This document shows, piece by piece, positions 1 through 6,258 of a stretch of DNA of 27,648 nucleotides (position 1 is the stretch's first letter; each line of letters begins with the position of its first letter). The notes beneath the pieces were generated by a model. That model ran no database searches. It was not told where the DNA came from and saw nothing but the letters and a program-made list of their open reading frames with translations. Source of the stretch: Bacillota bacterium (lineage in GTDB: Bacteria; Bacillota_I; Bacilli_A; RFN20; CAG-288); contig JAEWSP010000026.1 in the NCBI GenBank assembly GCA_023459795.1, forward strand, positions 1 to 27,648, written 5' to 3'. Position numbers and translations under genes: made by a program.

Positions 1-72
1 AAGGCACAGGCTCTCATCGAAATCATGCTGAAAACCGTCAAAATTATGCGATATCGTGCCACCAAGCACTGA
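1..72 (+). CDS. possible 3' end of a gene entering from the left (unidentified)
   Basis: The first frame is open from base 1 to a TGA at 70-72 and encodes 23 residues ending IMRYRATKH. The composition is protein-like, but the piece is too short to recognise; a transposase C-terminus would be one possibility. The opposite strand is also open in the same codon register, from about base 135 down to base 1 (residues such as VLGGTISHNFDG), so either strand could be the coding one. Sequence left of the window would decide. Confidence 0.2.
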   Translation, partial: KAQALIEIMLKTVKIMRYRATKH

Positions 73-230
73 AACATTGCCGATTTCATGGCATTTCCCA
101 TCCCTCACGTGCACTCTAGAGTCTAAAAAGTAAATTTTTTTCGTTTTATTTTTATCGTTTATCGTTATTATTACTTTAAACATAAGAAAGATCACTTGCA
201 AAAAAAGGGGAAAAACAAACACAAAAAAAC

Positions 231-275
231 GAGGGGTGGTCCGGAATTAAGTACCGGACATTAATTCAACCCCTC
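231..275. other. nested inverted repeat
   Basis: Outer arms GAGGGGT (231-237) and ACCCCTC (269-275) enclose a second pair, GTCCGG (239-244) and CCGGAC (254-259). It lies in an AT-rich gap (121-300) with no recognisable gene. There is no T-run directly after it on either strand, so it is not an obvious terminator. It could be an RNA element, an operator or a mobile-element end. No function is assigned. Confidence 0.35.
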
Positions 276-342
276 ACGACTTTTAGCAGTCTATTACTTT
301 TCTTTGTTGTTGTCAATTCACTTTGAAAGGAGGCCTTCAATC

Positions 343-462
343 ATGGGCTTTGTCAGGTTGCAGTTTCTTCCGCCCTACTTCCCTGTCGGTCTTCTTCCTC
401 TTTATTGGCTTTTCTTCCTGCTCTTCTGCATCTTTTATCTCCGCTTTTTGATTTTCGACTAA
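343..462 (+). CDS. possible 39-residue hydrophobic peptide
   Basis: An ATG at 343 follows a near-perfect ribosome site (GAAAGGAGG, 325-333) by 9 bases and opens a 39-codon frame to TAA at 460-462. The peptide is strongly hydrophobic and aromatic, with one likely membrane segment in its second half (LLPLYWLFFLLFCIFYLRFL) and an acidic end. Small membrane peptides of this kind include type I toxins and regulators, but no family was recognised. Caution: the opposite strand is an open Lys/Glu-rich frame continuing past the YhcG stop, and antisense of such codons is automatically hydrophobic. The ribosome site is the main support. Confidence 0.3.
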   Translation: MGFVRLQFLPPYFPVGLLPLYWLFFLLFCIFYLRFLIFD

Positions 463-477
463 GGATTGAAAACAAGG

Positions 478-1510
478 TTATTTCTTTTGAAAATTCTGAA
501 GATAAAACATGGCTTTTTGGTTCTCAATCTCCGCCTTTATTTCAGCTTGTGTCGGCAAATAAGTCTTGTATTTAGAAGCAAAGAGATGATTGTTCTCGCT
601 GAGGTTTGAATAGCGAGCCACATCGGCATCAGTATCGGAACAAAGAAGAATGCCAATTGTTGGATTGTCACTCTCCCCTTTTTCTCTTTCATCAAACATC
701 TTAACGTACATATCCATCTGGCCGACATCCTGGTGAGTGATTTTGCCCATTTTCAAATCGATAAGAACAAAGCCCTTAAGAATGTAATTGTAAAAGACCA
801 GATCAATGAAATAATCCTCTTTCTCGGTATGTATCCTTTTTTGCGATGCTACGAAGGCATAACCTTTTCCAAGCTCCATCAGAAAATCCTTTAGATTTGC
901 TAAGATGGCTTTCTCCAAATAAGAATTGTCTTCTGGAAGACTAAGGAATTCCAATATGGCAGGGTTCTTGACGAATTCCAAGCGTTCGTCACCCTCCCCT
1001 TGACTCTTAGAAAGCATTTCCTTTCTTACCAGATCTTTCTTTTGAGATTTGAGAATCCGGTAGTAATACTGGGTTGAGACGTTCCTCTGGAGAGTTCATA
1101 CACTCCAAGTCTCACGTAAAGCCTCGTTTTCATACCAATCCCTGGCTTCTTTATCAAAAACCTGAAGAAGGACTAGATAATGAGACCACGCGAGAAAAGA
1201 TTGTCCAGACGCCGTTTGGAAAATGTCTTTGTATTCTTTGTAAAACTGAACAAAGGAATAAACCGAAGATCGTTCAAAACCTTTTCCATATTCTTCAGTA
1301 AGTTTTTTCGATACGGAAATAATAATCTCCTTACCATAGTTTCCTTTTCGATTAGTCCCCAACTCTTCTTCCACAATCCTTTTACCAAGTAACCAGTTCC
1401 TTCTGACCGGTAAATATTGCATTCATGAGACTGGCGGTAAGCAGAAGGAGATTTCGGACCTCTTGGAGAATTCGTTTGGTTCCGATTTCCGGTCTTGATT
1501 CTTTTGTAGG
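478..1510 (-). pseudogene. broken YhcG-like DUF1016/PDDEXK nuclease gene
   Basis: Read on the minus strand, 1422-1099 encodes the DUF1016 N-terminal helical domain (WLLGKRIVEEE, LTEEYGKGFERSS, FLAWSHYLVLL). 1095-478 encodes the C-terminal PDDEXK nuclease-like domain (DYFIDLVFYN, FVLIDLKMGKITHQDVGQMD, IGILLC). The halves are in the same frame but separated by TGA at 1096-1098, where the family usually has Arg (SVR..); CGA to TGA would explain it. Upstream, a second frame (about 1500-1385) holds the expected start of the domain (EVRNLLLL.., MNAIFTGQKEL), so there is also a frameshift near 1390-1420. An in-frame Glu/Lys-rich tail continues below 478 after a TAA. Family members are associated with mobile elements and restriction-modification regions. 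It is decayed and unlikely to be functional. Confidence 0.8.
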
Positions 1511-1594
1511 ACTGCTGCAAGGGGCTTATGCCGGCGTGGGGAGGTTTGAGGCCGTCAAAAAAGGCGTTTAAGCCAAGCCCTAGGTTTTGCAAAG

Positions 1595-1707
1595 CTAAAG
1601 GAACAGCTCAACAATGTTGACGATGGTCGACATGATGCTAGCTATCATCTGGACTAGCTTTAGGACTAGGGCGCTGCGCTTTAGCCTTTTTTTGATGGAC
1701 GTTTCAT
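1595..1707 (-). other. candidate 37-residue membrane peptide interrupted by a frameshift at A7
   Basis: On the minus strand a strong site (GAGGAGGT, 1723-1716) precedes ATG at 1707. Frame 0 stops after 8 codons (TAA 1683-1681). A -1 shift on the seven-A run (1693-1687) instead gives a coherent 37-residue peptide ending at TAG 1597-1595: a very basic start (MKRPSKKRLKR) followed by one hydrophobic segment (LVQMIASIMSTIVNIVELFL). The ribosome site can pair with CCTCC stretches about 20 bases upstream, which would mask it. It is either a decayed small-peptide gene or one that depends on slippage. The family is unknown and the call is speculative. Confidence 0.3.
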
Positions 1708-1820
1708 TTCCGAGTACCTCCTCAACTCACCGGAGGGGAACGGAGGCTCTCGGACAAGGAAACAGGGGCCTTCTTAAGTCCTGCAATTTGCGGTCAAAAA
1801 TCTTTCTGCTTTTCCGAATA

Positions 1821-1840
1821 TTTGTATCAAATTTGTATCA
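1821..1840. repeat. 9-bp direct repeat TTTGTATCA x2
   Basis: TTTGTATCA occurs at 1821-1829 and 1832-1840, separated by AA. It lies about 40 bases beyond the 3' end of tRNA-Trp, next to gene debris. Short direct repeats beside tRNA genes can be traces of integration, but no integrase gene or second copy is visible, so this is only a descriptive call. Confidence 0.4.
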
Positions 1841-1847
1841 CGACATA

Positions 1848-1876
1848 GAAAAAGCCCTATTTCTAGGGCTTTTTTA
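1848..1876 (-). terminator. terminator after tRNA-Trp
   Basis: AAAAAGCCCTA and TAGGGCTTTTT form an 11-bp hairpin with a four-base loop, with T-rich ends on both strands. On the minus strand it follows the tRNA-Trp 3' end directly. Confidence 0.8.
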
Positions 1877-1881
1877 TACGC

Positions 1882-1955
1882 TGGCGGGGGAGGAAAGAAT
1901 CGAACTCTCAATAACGGTTTTGGAGACCGCTGTTATGCCACTTAACTACTCCCCC
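1882..1955 (-). tRNA. trnW: tRNA-Trp (CCA)
   Basis: A complete cloverleaf on the minus strand: acceptor GGGGGAG/CTCCCCC, D-stem GTTA/TAAC, anticodon stem GCGGT/ACCGT with loop CTCCAAA (anticodon CCA, U33 present), T-loop TTCGATT with normal U55, discriminator G73 as expected for bacterial tRNA-Trp, and an encoded CCA end. A CCA rather than UCA anticodon supports TGA being a stop codon in this genome. Confidence 0.95.
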
Positions 1956-1974
1956 GTAAAAAGCAGCATGGAAT

Positions 1975-2003
1975 AGTTTAAAGTCCCGGACTTGGTTTGT
2001 CAA
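1975..2003 (-). promoter_or_regulatory. promoter of tRNA-Trp
   Basis: TTGACA (2003-1998), a 17-base spacer and TAAACT (1980-1975) on the minus strand place the start about 13 bases before the tRNA. The -35 box falls in the loop of the terminator hairpin of the upstream yqeY operon. Confidence 0.75.
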
Positions 2004-2015
2004 CCGAGTCCGGGA
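1984..2015 (-). terminator. terminator of mreB-yqeY
   Basis: A 12-base arm pair (TCCCGGACTTGG with CCGAGTCCGGGA) forms a strong hairpin 8 bases after the yqeY stop. The following minus-strand sequence (CTTTAAAC) is only moderately T-rich. The same bases hold the tRNA-Trp promoter. Confidence 0.6.
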
Positions 2016-2023
2016 TGTTTCTT

Positions 2024-2458
2024 CTACTTTCCCTGGTAGGACTTGGCAATACGGGAAACCATTCCCATATCTGCCTTGCCGGCATAGTCCTTCTTGAAGG
2101 AGGACATGATAGTCTTGATGGAATGATCCGGAAGCTTTTCGATAACGGCTTTGACTTCTTCCTCCGACATCATCTGAGGAAGGAACTCCTTGACGGTCTT
2201 GACCTGATTAAGAGCCTTCTTGGCGTCTTCTTCGCGTCCGGCCGACTGATACATGGCAACTTCGTCTTCCAGGCCCTTCAGGGTCTTGTTGAGGCAGCTG
2301 ACCATATCGGCATCGCTCATCGTCTCGTTCTTCGCCTTCTTCTCCACTTCGGCAAGCTGATAGTTCGTAATCACGATCCCGAGGATTCCTTCTCTGTCTT
2401 TGTCTCTAGCCTTCAGCGCCTGCATCTTCTCCTTCTTTAAATCCAAAAGCGTAACCAT
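2024..2458 (-). CDS. yqeY: YqeY-family protein (GatB/YqeY tail domain)
   Basis: This is a 144-residue protein of the usual YqeY length (about 148), all helical and charged. It opens with LLDLKKEKMQALKARDKD and keeps the family pattern of an N-terminal helical bundle and a C-terminal part (LPQMMSEEEVKAVIE..SIKTIMSSFKKDYAGKAD). The domain resembles the tRNA-binding tail of GatB, the amidotransferase subunit. In the free-standing protein its role is not established, although a link to aminoacyl-tRNA handling is commonly proposed. It starts 21 bases after the MreB-like gene and is probably co-transcribed with it; a hairpin terminator follows. AAAGGA lies about 10 bases before ATG. Confidence 0.88.
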   Translation of the reverse strand: MVTLLDLKKEKMQALKARDKDREGILGIVITNYQLAEVEKKAKNETMSDADMVSCLNKTLKGLEDEVAMYQSAGREEDAKKALNQVKTVKEFLPQMMSEEEVKAVIEKLPDHSIKTIMSSFKKDYAGKADMGMVSRIAKSYQGK

Positions 2459-2479
2459 GATGATATTTTCCTTTCGGTT

Positions 2480-3466
2480 TTACGCATTCAGCAGATTCGT
2501 AATATAGACTCCTAATCCCTTGACCACAGCACTGTCCGGTTCCTTGTCCGTTCTTACGATCAAGGAAAGGGTCTTCTGGAAGTAATCCTTGAGGCCGGTA
2601 AGAAGAGCGCCTCCTCCGGTAAGGAGCATTCCGTTGCGGACCAAGTCGCTTGCCAGTTCCGGGGGAAGGCTGGCGATCACATCCGTAATCTTCAGCGCCA
2701 GGAATCTGGCTTCCGGAAGCAGGACTTCCTTCAAGCTGGAGGAGGAGATGACAGCAGAGGAGGGAAGAGAAGTCAGCGTATCCCGTCCCTTGATCTCCGA
2801 AAGGATATTCTCTCCGGATTCGGAGACATTTCCGATTTTCTTCTTCAGAGCTTCGGCAGACTTGCTTCCGACGGCGAGGTGTTCCTCCTGCTGTAGGTAA
2901 CGTCTAATGCTTTCATCGAAGGTATTGCCGGCAAAGAAACTGGAAGCACTGCTAACCGTCTCTCCCATGCTGATGCAGGCTATATCGCTGACACCGGCAC
3001 CGATGTTCGTTACCAAGGTGGCATTCGGCGAGTAGACGTTCTCTCCTGCGCCTAGAGCTCCCAGCTTTGCCTGGCTCTCGATATAGATTTCTCTTGCCTG
3101 GAGCCTCTTCCCGATCTCAATCAGGGCTCCCTGGTTGACTTTGGAGCAGTGGCTGGGAGCAGAGAAGACCAAAGTAACGCTTCTGAACTGACGGTTCAGA
3201 CGGAGATCAAGGAGGATGGTCTCCAAGTATTTAGTGGCAGCATCGATATCGGATACCAGGCCGTTCTCGACCGGGGAGACGACACGGTAGTTGTAAGGTG
3301 TCCTTCCTTCGATCTTTTTGGCAAGGAAACCGACTTCCTTGACGGCATTGGTATTGGTATCGAAAGCAATGCATGTAGGTTCACTGAAAACCACTCCTCC
3401 GGTAAGGGAGGAGTAGATACGCGTATTGGAACTACCTAAGTCAATTCCGAGTATTTCTCTTGGCAT
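2480..3466 (-). CDS. MreB-family actin-like cell-shape protein
   Basis: At 328 residues it is close to the usual MreB length (about 335-345). MreB filaments under the membrane organise side-wall synthesis. Visible actin-fold motifs are phosphate-1 DLGSSNTRIY (from D9), the family block NGLVSDIDAATKYL (68-81), the phosphate-2 region VTNIGAGVSDIA (from residue 152), GNTFDESIRRYL, IKGRDTLTSLPS and the adenosine loop LLTGGGALLTGL. It is divergent: phosphate-2 normally reads D-I-G-G-G-T, but here it is N154-I-G-A-G-V, so the Asp is replaced. It could be an Mbl/MreBH-like paralogue; the window does not show which, and mreC/mreD are not adjacent. The ATG has only a weak, close GGGAG. yqeY follows after 21 bases. 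Confidence 0.88.
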   Translation of the reverse strand: MPREILGIDLGSSNTRIYSSLTGGVVFSEPTCIAFDTNTNAVKEVGFLAKKIEGRTPYNYRVVSPVENGLVSDIDAATKYLETILLDLRLNRQFRSVTLVFSAPSHCSKVNQGALIEIGKRLQAREIYIESQAKLGALGAGENVYSPNATLVTNIGAGVSDIACISMGETVSSASSFFAGNTFDESIRRYLQQEEHLAVGSKSAEALKKKIGNVSESGENILSEIKGRDTLTSLPSSAVISSSSLKEVLLPEARFLALKITDVIASLPPELASDLVRNGMLLTGGGALLTGLKDYFQKTLSLIVRTDKEPDSAVVKGLGVYITNLLNA

Positions 3467-3509
3467 ATGCTCCCATTCTACTATTTTCCCGGTTTCTTTT
3501 AAACCAATA

Positions 3510-4247
3510 CTATTTCCGGTTCAGAAAAGAAAGAAGATCCGGATTCTTGCATTCGTCAAAGATATAGGAGGGTGTCCCCTGTTCGGAGATAACCCCTTTG
3601 GACATGAAGATGACTTCATCCGAAACATCCCTGGCAAAAGACATCTCATGGGTTACGAAAAGAAGCGTAAGGTCTTTATGGGCAAGGCTCTTCATTACCT
3701 TCAGCACTTCTCCGACCATTTCCGGATCAAGGGCGCTTGTCGGTTCATCAAAGAGGATGACTTCCGGATTCATGCATAGAGCCCTAGCGATTGCTACCCG
3801 CTGCTTCTGTCCGCCGCTAAGTTCCGGTATCCGGTAATCCACTCTATCCAGAAGTCCGACCTTCCCCAGGTTCTCTAAAGCAATCTTCTTGGCTTCTTCC
3901 CTATTTCTCTTCAGGACCTTCTCCTGGCCGATCATGCAGTTCTTAAGAACGGCCATATTGGCAAACAGGTTGAAGGACTGGAAGACCATGGCAATCTTTG
4001 TCCGCAGGGCATTGTCCCTGCTTGAGAAGGAGAGGATATTCTCTCCGTGGAAGAGGATCTCGCCGGAGCTTGGAATCTCCAGCTTGTTGATGCACCTAAG
4101 GAGAGTCGACTTGCCGCTTCCCGAAGAACCGAGGATGGTAAGGCATTCTCCTTTCTTCACATCAAAGGAGATGTCCTTCAGAACTTCGGTTCCGCCTTGA
4201 AAGGTCTTGGCAACATGGCGGATAGAAAGAAGGGATTCGTTTTCCAT
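3510..4247 (-). CDS. amino-acid ABC transporter ATPase (probably lysine)
   Basis: This 245-residue protein belongs to the GlnQ/HisP family, which drives uptake of polar amino acids by hydrolysing ATP at the inner face of the membrane. Walker A is GSSGSGKST (40-48), the signature LSGGQKQRVAIARAL, Walker B VILFDEPTSALDPE, and the H-loop FVTHEM. The start lies one base after the permease stop (TAG-A-ATG), with GGAGG 9 bases upstream inside the permease gene, so translation is probably coupled. It is last in the binding protein-permease-ATPase operon, whose leader carries a lysine riboswitch. Lysine as substrate is inferred from that leader, not from the ATPase. Confidence 0.93.
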   Translation of the reverse strand: MENESLLSIRHVAKTFQGGTEVLKDISFDVKKGECLTILGSSGSGKSTLLRCINKLEIPSSGEILFHGENILSFSSRDNALRTKIAMVFQSFNLFANMAVLKNCMIGQEKVLKRNREEAKKIALENLGKVGLLDRVDYRIPELSGGQKQRVAIARALCMNPEVILFDEPTSALDPEMVGEVLKVMKSLAHKDLTLLFVTHEMSFARDVSDEVIFMSKGVISEQGTPSYIFDECKNPDLLSFLNRK

Positions 4248-4248
4248 T

Positions 4249-5031
4249 CTACTTTGCCTCCTTCAGCGGACTCTGGCCATGGAAGAGAAGATTCCGGAAG
4301 CAGAAAGCAAACTTCTTTCCGTCCAGCTTCCTCTCTACAAGCTTCAGAATCCCGGTCGCAGCCAAAGTCAGGCATAGATAGATGATGGCGATCAGGACAA
4401 AGCTTGCCATGATCTTGTAGTTCTGGCTGGCAGCAGAAGTCGCTTCGAAATACAGCTCCGCCGTTCCGATGACGTTCAGAACGGAGGAGTCCTTGATATT
4501 GACGATCCATTCGTTTCCGAATGTCGGAATGGCATTCCGGATAGCCTGCGGAAGAGTCACGTGGAGCAAAGTAGAGAAATCGCTCATACCGAGAGACTTG
4601 GCTCCTTCCGTCTGGCCTTTATCGACACCGTTCAGTCCGGAGAGAAGGTCTTCGCACATATAGGCAGCCGTATTGAAGGTGATGACGATCATTCCGCAGA
4701 GAAGCCAGCCGTTCCAGGTGTTGATTCCCCGGATCTCGTTCCAGGACCAGTCCGCATTGCTGGTCGCATACTTGAAGATCATTGCCTGGACCATCATCGG
4801 GGTGCCGCGGATAATCAAAGAATAGGCAGAGCAGAGGAAGCGGACAGGATACCGCCATGCCTTCTGCCCCTTGGACTTGCCTTCTACGGGAAGTCTTTTC
4901 CCGAAAGCCAGGAAGACTCCAAGGAAGAATCCTCCGAAAGTGCCGACAAGGGAAAGGACGATTGTGGACAGAAGGCCGTTCAGATACAGCATCCCGGACT
5001 CTTTGAGTAGTACCCCTACATCGTTCCCCAT
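4249..5031 (-). CDS. amino-acid ABC transporter permease (probably lysine)
   Basis: This 260-residue integral membrane protein is of the HisM/GlnP type. It has an N-terminal hydrophobic segment (LLSTIVLSLVGTFGGFFLGV), the conserved RGTPMMVQ block, further membrane segments (WLLCGMIVITFNTAAYM; IMASFVLIAIIYLCLTLAA) and the cytoplasmic EAA-like loop EGAKSLGMSDFSTLLHVTLPQA that contacts the ATPase. Homologues are often 215-230 residues; the excess is mainly a loop after the first segment (about 45-60) and a C-terminal tail. The ATG is directly adjacent to the TAA of the binding-protein gene (5032-5034). It would form a dimeric channel with the neighbouring ATPase. Confidence 0.92.
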   Translation of the reverse strand: MGNDVGVLLKESGMLYLNGLLSTIVLSLVGTFGGFFLGVFLAFGKRLPVEGKSKGQKAWRYPVRFLCSAYSLIIRGTPMMVQAMIFKYATSNADWSWNEIRGINTWNGWLLCGMIVITFNTAAYMCEDLLSGLNGVDKGQTEGAKSLGMSDFSTLLHVTLPQAIRNAIPTFGNEWIVNIKDSSVLNVIGTAELYFEATSAASQNYKIMASFVLIAIIYLCLTLAATGILKLVERKLDGKKFAFCFRNLLFHGQSPLKEAK

Positions 5032-5877
5032 TTAATTGGAAGAGCTCCGTTCGACTGCTGCTAGCATCATCTCCTCCCTCTTCTCCGTGGAGAGAGTAGC
5101 TAAGGCCTCATTGACGGAATCCTTGAGGGCAGTATTCCCTTTCTTCATGCCGATAGAGACACCTAAAGAAGAGAGCTCGACTCCAAGGACCGACTGATCC
5201 AGGGAAACGATCCCGACGTTCTTCAGGGAAGAGACATAAGCCTTGGCAACCGGCTTCTCCACGACAAGTGCGGCCGCAATCCCTAGGGAGACATCGTTTG
5301 CAGCCAGGGTATAGGTCGTCTGGGGAGTCACATGGACAGCACCAAACTCCGTAGCAAAGTTAGCAGCGATATCATCCTCTATCGTATCCTTCTGGCTGAT
5401 GACATTCTTTCCGGAAAGAAGGGAGGTCAGATCCTCTTTCCCCAGAACCTTTCCGGAAACGCTTTCCGCCATCGCGCTGGAAGTGAGCAGGACGACTTCG
5501 GAATGGTAGTATTCCTCGGAGAAGTCGATCGTCTTTGCCCGTTCTTCCGTGTTGGTCATACCGGCAAGGACCAGATCGATCAAGCCGGAATCCGCATCCG
5601 GAACCAGGGATTCCCACTTCTCCTTGACGATCTTCACCTTCTTCCCGAGCTTCTCTCCGATGACCTTGGCAACCTGGATGTCATATCCGTCGGCATACCC
5701 GTCGGCATTGGAGATGGCAAGGTTGTTTTCATTCTCCTTTGCTTCCGTCCAGTTGAAAGGTGCATAGTCGCACTCCATACCGATCCGGATCGAATCCTCG
5801 CTGTTTTTGGAGCAGGAAACAGCGGAAAAACCGCAAACGGCAACAGCAAAAAGTAGCGCCATCTTGGAATGGAACAT
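5032..5877 (-). CDS. lipoprotein amino-acid binding protein of ABC transporter (probably lysine)
   Basis: This is a 281-residue family-3 extracellular solute-binding protein. The N-terminus is a lipoprotein signal: a short hydrophobic stretch and lipobox SAVSC, with Cys22 as the lipidated residue that would anchor it outside the membrane. Family blocks are GMECDYAPFNWTE, GYDIQVAKVIGEKL, WESLVPDADSGLIDLVLAGMT and ERAKTIDFSEEYY, the last including the Arg and Asp that usually grip the amino-acid backbone. AGGAGG lies about 7 bases before ATG. It is the first gene of the operon, 44 bases below a terminator that follows a lysine riboswitch, which supports lysine (or a close analogue) as ligand. 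Confidence 0.93.
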   Translation of the reverse strand: MFHSKMALLFAVAVCGFSAVSCSKNSEDSIRIGMECDYAPFNWTEAKENENNLAISNADGYADGYDIQVAKVIGEKLGKKVKIVKEKWESLVPDADSGLIDLVLAGMTNTEERAKTIDFSEEYYHSEVVLLTSSAMAESVSGKVLGKEDLTSLLSGKNVISQKDTIEDDIAANFATEFGAVHVTPQTTYTLAANDVSLGIAAALVVEKPVAKAYVSSLKNVGIVSLDQSVLGVELSSLGVSIGMKKGNTALKDSVNEALATLSTEKREEMMLAAVERSSSN

Positions 5878-5920
5878 AAGTATCCCTCCTTTAGGGAAAT
5901 AGTATTTGCCATAAAGGAAG

Positions 5921-5957
5921 AAAAAAGTGGGTAGTCCGTAAGTACGGGCTACCCACT
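5921..5957 (-). terminator. riboswitch-controlled terminator in the lysine operon leader
   Basis: On the minus strand AGTGGGTAG.CCGTA pairs with TACGG.CTACCCACT (5957-5926), followed by a run of T (5925-5921). It sits between the lysine aptamer and the ribosome site, as expected for termination when lysine is bound. No clear antiterminator pairing was traced. Confidence 0.85.
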
Positions 5958-5993
5958 ATGTATGAAAATTAAATCCGAAAGGAAATAACTTCA

Positions 5994-6177
5994 ACACAGA
6001 GATAGCTCTCCACCGGAGCAAGTCCGGTGACAGTCAGACCTATGTTATAGGTCCGCCCAGGTAATGGAACCGAGGAGACGGTTTCATCCTTCGGCAAAGG
6101 AAGCCTTTCGGAACGGGTCAGAGAAGTCTTACTCTTCTCGCCGCCCTACTTTTCTTTCTTCGCGCCTCTACTTTGTG
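5994..6177 (-). promoter_or_regulatory. lysine riboswitch (L box)
   Basis: The minus-strand RNA has the conserved L-box pieces in order: AGAGGCGCGAAG with the downstream AAAGTA (6169-6149), GCCGAAGG (about 6095-6088), ACTGTCACCGG (6033-6023 region) and the hallmark GGAGAGCTATCTC (6011-5999). Three well-formed hairpins are visible, for example CACCGGA/TCCGGTG (6011-6029) and GACCTAT/ATAGGTC (6037-6053). Length (about 180) and position, just before a terminator and a transporter operon, fit. Lysine binding should favour termination. It was identified by motif recall, not by a covariance model. Confidence 0.88.
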
Positions 6178-6179
6178 AC

Positions 6180-6212
6180 AAATAGTACCCGGAAATCCGA
6201 GTACTATTTCAA
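6180..6212 (-). promoter_or_regulatory. promoter of the lysine transporter operon overlapped by an inverted repeat
   Basis: TTGAAA (6212-6207) and TACTAT (6187-6182) are 19 bases apart and predict a start near 6175, exactly at the aptamer 5' end. An imperfect inverted repeat, AAATAGTAC.CGG (6180-6192) and CCG.GTACTATTT (6197-6209), covers both boxes and could be a repressor site. It could alternatively act as a hairpin in readthrough RNA. Confidence 0.55.
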
Positions 6213-6227
6213 AATATACCTTTTTTT

Positions 6228-6250
6228 TAAAAAAGGCAACCTTTTTTTCT
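6228..6250 (-). terminator. terminator after the XRE-type regulator
   Basis: AAAAAAAGG and CCTTTTTT form a hairpin with loop TTG, just after the regulator stop. T-rich ends on both strands could make it work in either direction. It is AT-rich and so only moderately stable. Confidence 0.55.
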
Positions 6251-6258
6251 ACGGCTAG

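Noticed and set aside
1096..1098. TGA read as Trp (Mycoplasma-type code)
   Set aside because: The site is an Arg position in the family. Trp codons elsewhere are TGG, the tRNA-Trp anticodon is CCA, and the same gene also has a frameshift.
1821..1955. Integrated element using tRNA-Trp as attachment site
   Set aside because: There is a short direct repeat and gene debris, but no integrase, no second partial tRNA end and no long duplicated site in the window.
5994..6177. Cobalamin riboswitch, T-box or standalone plus-strand RNA
   Set aside because: The B12 box and T-box GGGTGGNACCGCG motifs are absent, while the minus strand matches lysine riboswitch motifs in order before an amino-acid transporter.
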